Below are positions 35,828 to 44,600 of a stretch of DNA of 64,000 nt, piece after piece. This stretch comes from Paenibacillus sp. PL2-23. Lineage in GTDB: Bacteria > Bacillota > Bacilli > Paenibacillales > Paenibacillaceae. A model generated the notes under the pieces. The model was not told the DNA's origin. It saw nothing but the letters and a program-made list of their open reading frames with translations, and did no database searches. Each line of letters begins with the position of its first letter. Position 1 is the stretch's first letter. A program made the position numbers and the translations under genes. The DNA is taken from positions 3,930,001 to 3,994,000 of the forward strand of contig NZ_CP162129.1 in the NCBI RefSeq assembly GCF_040834005.1, in the 5' to 3' direction.

Positions 35828-37042
35828 TTAGCCTTGCTTCAATTTGTAGACGAACTGTCCAATTCTCTCCAGCGCCTCAGTCAGCTGAGTGACGGAGGTC
35901 GCATAAGAGCAGCGAAGATGCCCTTCGCCGCCAAGGCCGAATACATCGCCAGGAACGGCGGCGACACCGCCCTCCTCCAGCAGACGCTGGGCGAACTGCT
36001 CGCTCGTCAGCCCAGTCGATGCAATCGACGGGAACGCGTAGAACGCTCCTTGCGGCTCATGGCATTCCAGCCCGATATCCCGGAAGCCCTTCACCACGAG
36101 ACGTCGTCTCTGGTTGTAGGACTCCACCATCCTGTCCTTCTCCTCCAGACCATTCTGCAGCGCTTCAAGAGCAGCGTATTGTGCCATGATCGGTGCGCAC
36201 ATCACGGTGTACTGGTGAATTTTGAGCATTGCTCCGATCAGATCGGTATGGCCGCATGCATAGCCCATACGCCAGCCTGTCATTGCGAACGCCTTGGAGA
36301 AGCCGCTGACGAGAATGGTGCGATCCTTCATCCCCGGCATTGCGGCAAAGCTGACATGCTTGGAGCCATAAGTCAGCTCCGCGTAGATTTCATCGGAAAT
36401 GACGATCAGATCGTTCTCCTCGACGACCTTCGCAATAGGCAGCCAATCCTCGTAGGTCATAGTGCCGCCTGTCGGATTGCTTGGATAACAGAGGATAAGC
36501 ACCTTGGACTTCGGTGTAATCGCTGCCTTAAGCTGGTCGGCCCGCAGCTTGAAGTTATCCGCCGCGAACGTCTCGATTCCTACCGCCACGCCTCCGCTAA
36601 GTGAAGTAATGGGGGAGTACGAGATATAACAAGGCTCCGGAATAAGAATTTCATCTCCCGGAGTAATGAGTGCCCGAAGCGCCAGGTCGATAGCTTCGCT
36701 GCCGCCGACCGTGACGATAATCTCATTCGCGGGATTGTATTCCACCTCGAATGAATCGTTCAGATATTGCCCGATAGCCCCGCGCAGCTCCGGCATTCCT
36801 GCGTTGGACGTATATTGTGTCTTGCCCGTCTCCAGCGCGTAGACAGCCGCTTCCCTCACATGCCACGGCGTTACGAAGTCAGGCTCCCCGACGCCTAATG
36901 TAATGATGTCCTTGCGGGAGCTGACCAAATCAAAAAACCGACGGATTCCCGACGGTTTGATGCCTCGAACGAGAGGAGACAAGTAGTCGGCCATCGATTC
37001 TCGCCGCACAGGGACGGATTGTTCCGAATCCTCTTTGATCAT
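35828..37042 (-). CDS. Class I/II PLP-dependent aminotransferase (PatA/YugH-like)
   Basis: A 404-residue fold-type I enzyme: ITLGVGEPDFVTPWHVREAA, TQYTSNAGMPELR, IPEPCYISYSP, LCYPSNPTGGTM, DEIYAELTY and the PLP lysine in VSGFSKAFAMTGWRMGYACG; the C-terminus has LRCSYATS. It is intact, unlike the paralogue at 32512-33765. It probably handles aromatic or branched amino acids or an N-acetyl-diaminopimelate-type substrate. I chose ATG 37042 (AAAGG eight bases upstream). It follows an Lrp/AsnC gene by 15 bases, an arrangement also known from yugG-yugH of Bacillus, suggesting control by that regulator. Confidence 0.9.
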   Translation of the reverse strand: MIKEDSEQSVPVRRESMADYLSPLVRGIKPSGIRRFFDLVSSRKDIITLGVGEPDFVTPWHVREAAVYALETGKTQYTSNAGMPELRGAIGQYLNDSFEVEYNPANEIIVTVGGSEAIDLALRALITPGDEILIPEPCYISYSPITSLSGGVAVGIETFAADNFKLRADQLKAAITPKSKVLILCYPSNPTGGTMTYEDWLPIAKVVEENDLIVISDEIYAELTYGSKHVSFAAMPGMKDRTILVSGFSKAFAMTGWRMGYACGHTDLIGAMLKIHQYTVMCAPIMAQYAALEALQNGLEEKDRMVESYNQRRRLVVKGFRDIGLECHEPQGAFYAFPSIASTGLTSEQFAQRLLEEGGVAAVPGDVFGLGGEGHLRCSYATSVTQLTEALERIGQFVYKLKQG

Positions 37043-37057
37043 CGCCATCACCCTTTA

Positions 37058-37549
37058 TTACGGCGATACCATCAGCCGATGGTCACCTTCATGCTCCTCG
37101 AAGATGATGCCGTCCTGTTTGTATTTTTTCAATATAAAAAACGTCTTCGTCGACAATACCGCATCGATCGGAGAAAGCTTATTGGATACGAACGAGGCCA
37201 CTTCCTTCAGGTTCTTGCCCTCGATCTCCACCAGCAAATCGTATGCTCCGGACATGAGGTACACCGACTTCACTTCCGGGTACAGGTAGATGCGCTCCGC
37301 AATCCCCTCGAAGCCGCGTCCGCGCTCAGGTGTAATCTGAACCTCGATCAAGGCCGTCACCTTCTCATCGTCCACCTTGCTCCAGTTCACAACTGTCGCG
37401 TATTTCACGATGACATGGTCCTGCTCCATCGCGGCAATCGCTTGCTTCACTGCCTCTACCGGTTCGTCCAGCATGGTCGCGATCAGCTCCGCGTCCCTGC
37501 GGGCGTCTTCCTTCAGCAGCTCCAAAACCTTCAACTGTAGTTCGTTCAT
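37058..37549 (-). CDS. Lrp/AsnC-family transcriptional regulator (YugG-like)
   Basis: A 163-residue protein with an N-terminal winged HTH (LQLKVLELLKEDARRDAELI, EPVEAVKQAI) and a C-terminal RAM ligand-binding domain (VTALIEVQITPERGRGFEGI, VYLMSGAYDLLVEIEG). The family forms octamers that bind amino acids and control amino-acid metabolism. It is the promoter-proximal partner of the aminotransferase gene and divergent from a small unknown gene. Confidence 0.9.
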   Translation of the reverse strand: MNELQLKVLELLKEDARRDAELIATMLDEPVEAVKQAIAAMEQDHVIVKYATVVNWSKVDDEKVTALIEVQITPERGRGFEGIAERIYLYPEVKSVYLMSGAYDLLVEIEGKNLKEVASFVSNKLSPIDAVLSTKTFFILKKYKQDGIIFEEHEGDHRLMVSP

Positions 37550-37753
37550 GCGAAAACTCCTTCCAGCTCGCCTGCGGTTATAAAGGCTATTTTACAACGA
37601 ATCAACCCGCTCTGCAAAGAGAATTTGAAACCTCTTCTTAACGACTTTCAGGAGCAAGTTTAATTTTCTTACATGGTTTTCACATATTCACAGCATGTAT
37701 TTAACAATTCCTTGCTACAGTTAGGACAAACAGCCTATCCAAAAGGAGCCACA

Positions 37754-38005
37754 ATGATGACATCCACGCCGATAATCACCTATACGCCCCGATTTTGCGA
37801 TAACGAAACGATCGCCAACAAGCTTATTTTCCAGGTTCGCACCGGACAGCTTACGCCAGACGATATGGACGGTCTGCAGGACCGCTGCCGGACAGAGCTG
37901 CACGAGCTTCGCCAGGAGCTGAACACACTGCTTGGCGAGCTTCGCGCTTGGCTTGCTCCCAAGCAGCTCCCTCACGAGAACGTGGAACAAGCCTCCGCCG
38001 CCTAG
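37754..38005 (+). CDS. Small conserved-looking protein of unknown function
   Basis: An 83-residue plus-strand protein with start ATG 37754 (AAAAGGAG five bases upstream). The N-terminus is Thr/Pro/Ile-rich (MMTSTPIITYTPRFC), followed by an amphipathic helical region (DDMDGLQDRCRTELHELRQE, then LNTLLGELRAWL). No signal peptide or membrane span. It is divergent from the Lrp gene and convergent with the HD-GYP gene. I do not recognise the family; the good ribosome binding site and codon use suggest a real gene. Confidence 0.6.
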   Translation: MMTSTPIITYTPRFCDNETIANKLIFQVRTGQLTPDDMDGLQDRCRTELHELRQELNTLLGELRAWLAPKQLPHENVEQASAA

Positions 38006-38036
38006 GGCACCAGGCTAATAGAGCCATGCCTAGCCG

Positions 38037-39059
38037 TTACACGGCCGCTGCAGGAGCGCGCACCGCCTCAGCGCCGGCGGCCTGAGCCGAAGCTTCAAGC
38101 TTCCCTTCCCGCTCAAGCACACGCAGGAACGCACCTGCCACTGCCGGGTCGAATTGCGTGCCGCTATGCCTGCGAAGCTCCTCTGCTGCCGTCTCAATCG
38201 CAAGCTTCGCTCGATAAGAACGGTTCGTGGTCATGGCATCAAATGCGTCCGCCGCCGCCAGTATGCGCGCTCCAAGAGGAATGGCTTCACCCTTCAGTCC
38301 ATGGGGGTATCCACGCCCATCGAACCTCTCATGATGATGGCGCACCATATCCGTTATGCCAAGCTCCGACAGCCTTGCTATATTTTTAATAATGTCGTAG
38401 CCGGCTTCCGGATGCTGCTTCATGATGGCGTATTCTTCCTCCGTTAGACGCGACTCCTTACCCAGAATGGCCTCCGGTGTGCCGATCTTGCCGATATCGT
38501 GAATGAGTCCTGCAAGATACACCGCCTCAGCCTGCTGCTCCGAGTGCCCCAGCTCCAGCGAGATGGACTTGCCGTACTCCGCTACATTGCGGGAATGGAA
38601 CGCCGTGTAGGGATCTCGAGTATCAATGCTCTTCGCAAAGGAAAGCATTGTATCCATGAACAGCTCCTCATATTGCTCCTTCTGTTGGAAATGACGGCGC
38701 GACACCGTAACGATACGCCGGGTAATAAGCATCAGCGCAAAAAAAGCTCCCACCGGCAGCACCGTCATCCACATCCAGCCGCACACCGCAGCAATGAGCC
38801 CGGACAGCGCCGCAGCCCCGGCAAGAAATGCCGTTACCGGCATTCGCATCAATCCTATGTAAATCGCCGGGATAGCGAACAGCGCAAGCAAATAAGGGTT
38901 AGGGATGAATACATTCACAGCTACGCTTGCTGCCGCAATAGCGATATAACCTGACCAGAACATGGTATAGTGCAGGGGCGACACCGGACAAAACTTAGTC
39001 CCTTCCGAAGTCGTACAATTACGCAAAGCTTCCTTGCCGGATATTTCCACTCCGTTCAC
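38037..39059 (-). CDS. Membrane-anchored HD-GYP domain phosphodiesterase
   Basis: A 340-residue protein: four to five membrane spans (about residues 30-120) and a cytoplasmic HD-GYP domain. Motifs are AFHSRNVAEYG, GLIHDIGKIGTPEAIL, HPEAGYDI, HHHERFDGRGYPHGLKGEAI, and DAFDAMTTNRSYR. All expected metal ligands and the GYP triad are present, so cyclic-di-GMP (or related dinucleotide) hydrolysis is likely. An Ala-rich tail ends the protein. The GTG start at 39059 has a poor ribosome binding site, so the true start may differ. It stands alone between the unknown small gene and the spore coat genes. Confidence 0.85.
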   Translation of the reverse strand: MNGVEISGKEALRNCTTSEGTKFCPVSPLHYTMFWSGYIAIAAASVAVNVFIPNPYLLALFAIPAIYIGLMRMPVTAFLAGAAALSGLIAAVCGWMWMTVLPVGAFFALMLITRRIVTVSRRHFQQKEQYEELFMDTMLSFAKSIDTRDPYTAFHSRNVAEYGKSISLELGHSEQQAEAVYLAGLIHDIGKIGTPEAILGKESRLTEEEYAIMKQHPEAGYDIIKNIARLSELGITDMVRHHHERFDGRGYPHGLKGEAIPLGARILAAADAFDAMTTNRSYRAKLAIETAAEELRRHSGTQFDPAVAGAFLRVLEREGKLEASAQAAGAEAVRAPAAAV

Positions 39060-39135
39060 CTGCCATTCTATGACTTAAGACTCATTATAAAAGATTTTCC
39101 CGCAATAGCAACATTATCCTTTGGACAAGCCAAAT

Positions 39136-39159
39136 GAGAAAAAGACCCCGAAGGGTCTT
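39136..39159 (-). terminator. Terminator after the CotF-like gene pair
   Basis: On the minus strand AAGACCC, tetraloop TTCG, GGGTCTT, then TTTTC. A compact, classic rho-independent terminator 20 bases after the coat protein stop codon. Confidence 0.92.
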
Positions 39160-39179
39160 AATCAGGCATGCTGGCAGCC

Positions 39180-39575
39180 TTACATATACATTGGCTGCTG
39201 ATGGCCCTGCTGGTTCTGATTGCCATTCATCATGGCGCCATGCGGCATCATGCCGCCCAGCTTCTGCTGCAGCTGCTGCTGCGTCTTCTGTGCAGTCTGC
39301 TGGTAATGCTGCGCCTGCTTGTCCAGCTCTTGGCGAAGAGCCGGGGACGCCGCGTTGTACATATTGCTTTGCTGCATCGCTTGGAACAGCTGTCCTTGCG
39401 CTCTCAGCGTGTTGTCCAGCAGCTTGGTGAACAGTTGCCGAATGTCGGGACATGTTGACTCTGTTGCGGCCGTTGCATATTCGCGAACAACGCGTTTTAG
39501 ATCTGCAAGCACGGTTGACGCCAAATCCTCTTCATTCATGAGATGCTGCGGTTGTTGAGCTTGTTGGTGCTGCAT
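39180..39575 (-). CDS. CotF-like spore coat protein
   Basis: A 131-residue protein of the coat F family: a helical core with LASTVLADLKRVVREYATAA, TCPDIRQLFTKLLDNTLRAQ, and a C-terminal region very rich in Gln, Met and His (QQTAQKTQQQLQQKLGGMMP). ATG 39575 follows AAGGAGG. Such proteins belong to the outer spore layers and are made in the mother cell. It lies 20 bases downstream of a smaller coat-like gene and ends at a strong terminator. Confidence 0.85.
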   Translation of the reverse strand: MQHQQAQQPQHLMNEEDLASTVLADLKRVVREYATAATESTCPDIRQLFTKLLDNTLRAQGQLFQAMQQSNMYNAASPALRQELDKQAQHYQQTAQKTQQQLQQKLGGMMPHGAMMNGNQNQQGHQQPMYM

Positions 39576-39595
39576 CGTAATTCCTCCTTCAGTTG

Positions 39596-39817
39596 TTATT
39601 GGGGCTGTGTAGGCGCAATTTGCTGATGGTGCTGAATAGCATGCATAAGCGAATCATAATGCTGCTGATGCTGCTGGATCATTTGGGTGCAGCAGTCGCG
39701 AATCGCAGGCGATGTTGCTATGGACACAACAGCAGCGCATTGCTTCATGAGCAAATCCTCGTTGGACATGGAATCGGCAATATACTCCAGCTCTTTGGCC
39801 GTCATAGGCTGAATCAT
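39596..39817 (-). CDS. Small CotF-associated spore protein
   Basis: A 73-residue protein (MTAKELEYIADSMSNEDLLM, then KQCAAVVSIATSP and a Gln/His-rich end) resembling the short partner often encoded next to CotF-like proteins in Paenibacillus. AGGAGG stands eight bases before ATG 39817. It forms a two-gene unit with the CotF-like gene. The minus strand upstream has CATAATACA, close to a mother-cell sigma -10 pattern, but this is weak evidence. Confidence 0.75.
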   Translation of the reverse strand: MIQPMTAKELEYIADSMSNEDLLMKQCAAVVSIATSPAIRDCCTQMIQQHQQHYDSLMHAIQHHQQIAPTQPQ

Positions 39818-39886
39818 CGGTTTTCCCTCCTGTACATGAATAGATGCTTTTTAGTGCCTTTTGTATTATGATCCGAAATTTGTTTT

Positions 39887-41035
39887 TTATGAGCCGCTTC
39901 CCGATAATTCGAATTTCCCGGAATCGCTCAGCGCCATCTTTACCTTTACTTCTAGCTGACTGGACTCAGGCTTCCATTCCGTATCCTTTACCTTCTGCTT
40001 CCAATATCCATTATGGTATCGGTACAAATGATGCTCCAATCCAAACAGATCCAGCTTGCGGCTTACGCCATACCTGTAGGTCGATTCGATCTCTTGGGTA
40101 ACGTCACTTTGGATGCTGCTCTCGATCTCCAGCTTGCTCATTTCTCCGTCCATCTCGGCGACATAGCCTTGAATTTGGAGCGTCAGCTCGAATCGCTCCG
40201 GCTTCTCGAGGCTTGCGGCGCGCAGCTTCAGATGAGATTGAGTAATCACAATCGTTGCGGAAGTCCCGTTTCGCTCAGCTGTCATGAACACACGCTCGAA
40301 GGATTGGCTTGCCCATCTAATCCCCCTTATTTCCTCTTCCGGCGCATATCCCTTGTAGTCATAATCATGCACCACATATACGCCGCCAATAAGCTGTGTA
40401 TTCATGGGCTTCTTGCCATGCCTCCAATAGGCTTCGCTTGCCGTCATGGCAGGCAGCATGGCGCATTCTGCCGGCTCCTTCAGCTGCCGCACGAAGCTTT
40501 GCATCGTTTGGGCTTTAATGAATGTGTAGTCCTCCTCATGGGGGCTCGGCAAATACATCAAGCTGTTCAAGGGCGATTGAAAAAAGAAGCTTTCTGTATT
40601 AAACAGCTCCTCAAACGGCACCTTGGTGCCGTAAATAAACGTTGTGTATCTGGAAGCTCTATGACGGTTAAGACCGTCTAATATATCCGTAAGCTGGCTC
40701 ATCGCCCTCTCCTGAACAACAATCGTTTTGAGATGCTCCAAGTTCAAAGTTAAGTAGCTGCTTCGGCTTAAAGCATGGACAGCCATCAGCACCGAATTGC
40801 CCGTGGCCTTGCCTATCCATACCTGATTGCCGTCCCCTGGCGGAGAGTCCGTCTTGGCAATAGACGAGAAATTGAGCATTTGCGCATAAATGGTATATTG
40901 GCCGTCCTTGTAATCAATGCCGATAGCCGAGACATAGCTTACATCCTGCAGGTTGACCTCGTCCCAGCAGCCTGGCATAAGCAAGACAATCAGTACCAAG
41001 CCGATCCAGGCCATCCACCTCCGCCGCGAGATCAT
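39887..41035 (-). CDS. GerAC/GerKC-family spore germination lipoprotein
   Basis: A ~382-residue Ger(x)C-type protein. The signal peptide ends in a lipobox LMPGC; the mature start CWDEVNLQDVSYVSAIGIDY is diagnostic, with LNLEHLKTIVVQERAM and the C-terminal domain of mixed strands and helices after it. I chose ATG 41035 (AAGGA seven bases upstream). It overlaps the GerA-type gene by four bases. It is the third gene of the operon and anchors on the outer face of the inner spore membrane as part of the nutrient receptor. Confidence 0.92.
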   Translation of the reverse strand: MISRRRWMAWIGLVLIVLLMPGCWDEVNLQDVSYVSAIGIDYKDGQYTIYAQMLNFSSIAKTDSPPGDGNQVWIGKATGNSVLMAVHALSRSSYLTLNLEHLKTIVVQERAMSQLTDILDGLNRHRASRYTTFIYGTKVPFEELFNTESFFFQSPLNSLMYLPSPHEEDYTFIKAQTMQSFVRQLKEPAECAMLPAMTASEAYWRHGKKPMNTQLIGGVYVVHDYDYKGYAPEEEIRGIRWASQSFERVFMTAERNGTSATIVITQSHLKLRAASLEKPERFELTLQIQGYVAEMDGEMSKLEIESSIQSDVTQEIESTYRYGVSRKLDLFGLEHHLYRYHNGYWKQKVKDTEWKPESSQLEVKVKMALSDSGKFELSGSGS

Positions 41036-42501
41036 GTTTTTTTCCTTCTTGAAGAGGAGGTATCGGCAAACTTCCATGGCAGCTGGATCAACGCGGCCAA
41101 CCCCTTATAACGGAAGGGTGCCAGCGGCGTCAAATAAGATTGGCCAAACGACTCCAGCGTACAGATATACAGCAGCAGGCCGAACAAGCCGACAAAAAAA
41201 CCGAACATGCCAAACATGGAGGCAAGTATCAGAATGACGATTCGCATCAGTGTGACAGAGCCTGCAAGCGATTGGTTAACCAGCGTGAAGGTGGATACGG
41301 CTGCTACGGCTGCTACGACGAGCATGGTAGGAGAGGTCATGCCAGCTCGAATTGCAGCATCCCCAATGATTAGCCCGCCCACCACGGATACCGTCTGGCC
41401 TACGGGCCGCGGCAGCCGAACACCCGCTTCTCGGAACACCTCGAACAAGGTCAGCATCAGGAACATTTCCATCGTGGCGGACATAGGCAGTCCAATCCGA
41501 GCCATCGTAACGGTTGCCAATAAGGTGAATGGAATTTGATCCGTATTGTAGGAGGACAACGCAATCCAGAAGCCCGGCAGCAGCAGCGCCAGTATAAGCC
41601 CCAGCAGTCGGAGCAGCCTCTCCAGAGTAACGAAATAAAAAGGCAGATGCGCGTCCTCCGGAGATTTGATGAGCAGCATTAAATTGCCGGGACCGATCAG
41701 TGAAGCCGGCGTACCATCGACAATGATCGCGAATCTCCCCTTCATAAGTGATTGGACGACAAAATCAGGTCTGCCTATGTAATCCAGCAGCGGGAACAAG
41801 GCAAGCGGCCTGTCGGACAGCAGCTCCTCCAGCTCGCCTGCTCCGTTCAATGATGGAATATCGATGAGCCGCAGACGTCTTCTGGCTTCATCCACCAAGC
41901 CTTCCGGCGTATAATTCGGCATATGAAGCAGCGCGATCTCCGTCTGGGATTCCCTTCCCAGCTTCATATATTCGATATGCAGGTTCGGCGTCCGCAGCCG
42001 CTTGCGGATCAGCGCTACGTTGGTAGATAGCTGTTCGACGAAGCCGTCTCTCGGGCCCTTGACCGACAGCTCCATCGTTGATTCCTCGAGACTTCTGGAC
42101 GGCTGATTCGAAATGTTGTATTCATAGAAGCTGTTGTCGTCGGAGAACGTGATGATCACACTCCCGGCGAACAGCCTGGCGAATAAATGAGCGGACTGCT
42201 CTGATTCCAGCCTCATAAACGCCTTCCGAGGATGATCAACGAAAGTCGTGGATGGCTTGTCAGAAGGATATGGCCAGTTCTCCAGCAAGGGGAGCAGGCT
42301 CATATGGTACAGCTTGCTGTCAATTAAGCCGTCGCAATAAAACAACCTTGCCCGCAGCCCCTCGCTGCCGCCCACCGCAATCGTATGCTCAAATACATCC
42401 TCGCATGGCTCCAATTGCCGACGAAACGCTTCTGGATCCAGGATTTCATCATGCAGGCTGCTCTTCAGCGCCTCCTGGTCGATGTTGTGGCTGTCCATCA
42501 T
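41032..42501 (-). CDS. GerAA/GerKA-family spore germination receptor subunit
   Basis: A 489-residue protein. A large N-terminal hydrophilic domain (VGGSEGLRARLFYCDGLIDS, VKGPRDGFVEQLSTNVALIR) is followed by FPLLDYIGRPDFVVQSLMKG and RFAIIVDGTPASLIGPGNL, and five C-terminal membrane spans. The ending KFADTSSSRRKK is cytoplasmic. ATG 42501 follows GAGGGGGG and lies 53 bases inside the upstream GerB-type gene. It is the channel-forming A subunit of a germinant receptor; the nutrient is unknown. Confidence 0.94.
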   Translation of the reverse strand: MMDSHNIDQEALKSSLHDEILDPEAFRRQLEPCEDVFEHTIAVGGSEGLRARLFYCDGLIDSKLYHMSLLPLLENWPYPSDKPSTTFVDHPRKAFMRLESEQSAHLFARLFAGSVIITFSDDNSFYEYNISNQPSRSLEESTMELSVKGPRDGFVEQLSTNVALIRKRLRTPNLHIEYMKLGRESQTEIALLHMPNYTPEGLVDEARRRLRLIDIPSLNGAGELEELLSDRPLALFPLLDYIGRPDFVVQSLMKGRFAIIVDGTPASLIGPGNLMLLIKSPEDAHLPFYFVTLERLLRLLGLILALLLPGFWIALSSYNTDQIPFTLLATVTMARIGLPMSATMEMFLMLTLFEVFREAGVRLPRPVGQTVSVVGGLIIGDAAIRAGMTSPTMLVVAAVAAVSTFTLVNQSLAGSVTLMRIVILILASMFGMFGFFVGLFGLLLYICTLESFGQSYLTPLAPFRYKGLAALIQLPWKFADTSSSRRKKT

Positions 42502-43591
42502 GATCCCCCCTCTTCCTCAAGAAGCTTGCCGCATACAGCAGCAGCACAAGGCTTATTGTAAGAATGCCATACCACTTATAGACGTGGAATATAACATTGG
42601 TATACAGGATCATATGATGAATACCAAGGTAGGCTAGACCTGCGAGACCTATGCCAAGCAGCATGTAGCCTATCCATGGTCTCTTCATTCGCTTGATCGA
42701 GCTGTATTCCACAATCAGATAAAGAGCCAGGGATATTCGAATCAAGGCGCCGGAGAGCCATTGATAGATGGCAAAAAAATCAACATGCTCAAAATATTTG
42801 CCGATCGAGACCAGCCTCCACTGCGCAAAAGCCGGATATCTCATCTTCTCCGCCTCCACAGGACCAAATTCTGAGATGGCCCCCATGACGGGACCTACAG
42901 CCAGCAGAGTCAGAAACAGCACAAGAAGGATCAGATGCTTTCGCTTGTAGGAGCCTGTCACATGATGCTGGAACAGCAGCACATAAACAAATTCACTGAA
43001 CGACGTCAAGCCATATACCACAGCTTGCATAACAGGCGCCGGTCCATTCTCCAGGATAGGAAGCAGGTACAAATAATCCTTGTGCGGAATATTGGCTGCC
43101 ATAACGAATAGCCCCAGACCGGAAACAATGAGAAGGAGAATACAGCTCAGATACGCGATGGAGCGCAGCCCCTTATGTGCCGCGTACAGGCATAGGGTTA
43201 AAAAAACAACGCTGATAATAACCGTTGGCGTTCTAGGCAAATAAGTAGTGCCAGCCCAGGAGGAGCTGATGATGAGCGTCTCCGAACACGCCCAAATAAG
43301 CAGAATCATGAAATAAATCATGATGATTCGCACAACCCATGGAGGAAGATGCTCCTTCAGCCACACATCGAACCTCTTGCGCTTCAGCTTGCTCAGGAGC
43401 GATGTGAAGGGAACCAGAAGCCACGGCAGGATGATAAGAAGTGAGATGGGCACAACCATCCAGGCGTCTCGTTTGGCGCTGTCCAGCAATAGGGGGCCTA
43501 ACAGAACATGATTGATGAGGCCAACCGACAATGCGATCATCGCTATTGAAGGGAAAATTCCGAATTTTTTGATTGAAGACATAACAGGCAT
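42449..43591 (-). CDS. GerAB/GerKB-family germination permease
   Basis: A 380-residue membrane protein with ten predicted spans and LeuT/APC-type fold; the N-terminus IKKFGIFPSIAMIALSVGLI and the central YGLTSFSEFVYVLLFQHHVT fit the endospore germination permease family. It would hold the germinant. ATG 43591 has AGGA five bases upstream. The gene order B-A-C and the overlaps indicate one sporulation operon. Confidence 0.92.
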   Translation of the reverse strand: MPVMSSIKKFGIFPSIAMIALSVGLINHVLLGPLLLDSAKRDAWMVVPISLLIILPWLLVPFTSLLSKLKRKRFDVWLKEHLPPWVVRIIMIYFMILLIWACSETLIISSSWAGTTYLPRTPTVIISVVFLTLCLYAAHKGLRSIAYLSCILLLIVSGLGLFVMAANIPHKDYLYLLPILENGPAPVMQAVVYGLTSFSEFVYVLLFQHHVTGSYKRKHLILLVLFLTLLAVGPVMGAISEFGPVEAEKMRYPAFAQWRLVSIGKYFEHVDFFAIYQWLSGALIRISLALYLIVEYSSIKRMKRPWIGYMLLGIGLAGLAYLGIHHMILYTNVIFHVYKWYGILTISLVLLLYAASFLRKRGDHDGQPQHRPGGAEEQPA

Positions 43592-43682
43592 TCACTTCCT
43601 TCCAACCAAAGGTTGCCCAGAAATGAATGCCTGAATGCATAATAGAGGAAATAGAGAATGGCTTGTGGTTTGTGGAAAATAA

Positions 43683-44600
43683 TTAAAAGATGTCCATGCT
43701 CAAATACCGCTCTCCGGTATCTGGAGCGATGCAAAGCACGCGTCTGCCAGGGCCCAGCCGTCTCGCGACCAGCATGGCCGCCCATACCGACGCTCCGGAG
43801 GACGGACCAAGCAGCAGGCCTTCTTCCCTTGCCAGCCTTCGCATCGTGCCCAGCGCGTCATCATCGCTAACCCGTATAATTTCGTCATAGACCGACGTAT
43901 TCAGGATCGCGGGCACGAAGCCTGGACTAGTGCCAACCAGCTTATGAGGACCTGGCTTGCCGCCGGACAGAACAGGAGAGCCCTCCGGCTCTACGACGGC
44001 GATATGAATGCCGGGCAGCAGCTCCTTCAGCGTCTCGCCGGTGCCTGTTACCGTGCCGCCGGTGCCTGCCGTAGCGATAAACGCGTCAAGCCTGCCATCT
44101 GTTTGGTCCATGATTTCGAGCGCCGTGGTCCGGCGATGAATATCCGGATTGGCTGCATTCTCGAATTGATTCGGGATGAAGCTGCCCGGCTTCTGCGCCC
44201 GAAGCTCCTCTGCCTTGCGAATGGCGCCCGGCATACGTTCAGCAGCCGGCGTCAGCACCACCTCAGCGCCATAAGCCTTCAGCAGCTTGATCCGCTCCGA
44301 GGACATATTGTCCGGCATGACAAGAATCAGTCTGTAGCCCTTGGCTGCGGCATTCATGGCCAGACCAATGCCGGTATTGCCGCTTGTCGGCTCGATAATG
44401 GTATCTCCAGGACGAATCAGCCCGTTACGCTCCGCCGTATCGATCAGGGAGAAGGCGGCTCGGTCTTTGACGCTGCCGCTTGGATTGAACCTCTCCAGCT
44501 TAACGCACACGTCCGCGGCGCCCGGCTCCGCCATTCTGTTGAGTTGAACGACCGGCGTCGCGCCGATCAGCTCCGAAATAATGGATGCTACTTTTCCCAT
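43683..44600 (-). CDS. cysK: Cysteine synthase A (O-acetylserine thiol-lyase)
   Basis: A 305-residue PLP enzyme forming cysteine from O-acetylserine and sulfide. The PLP lysine is in NPSGSVKDRAA, the substrate loop is EPTSGNTGIGLA, the phosphate loop TAGTGGTVTGTG, and the C-terminus has GPSSGASVWAA. Length is typical. ATG 44600 has only a weak site (CAGGTAG) and lies 101 bases inside the frame of the MFS gene upstream, so translation may be coupled. Confidence 0.93.
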   Translation of the reverse strand: MGKVASIISELIGATPVVQLNRMAEPGAADVCVKLERFNPSGSVKDRAAFSLIDTAERNGLIRPGDTIIEPTSGNTGIGLAMNAAAKGYRLILVMPDNMSSERIKLLKAYGAEVVLTPAAERMPGAIRKAEELRAQKPGSFIPNQFENAANPDIHRRTTALEIMDQTDGRLDAFIATAGTGGTVTGTGETLKELLPGIHIAVVEPEGSPVLSGGKPGPHKLVGTSPGFVPAILNTSVYDEIIRVSDDDALGTMRRLAREEGLLLGPSSGASVWAAMLVARRLGPGRRVLCIAPDTGERYLSMDIF

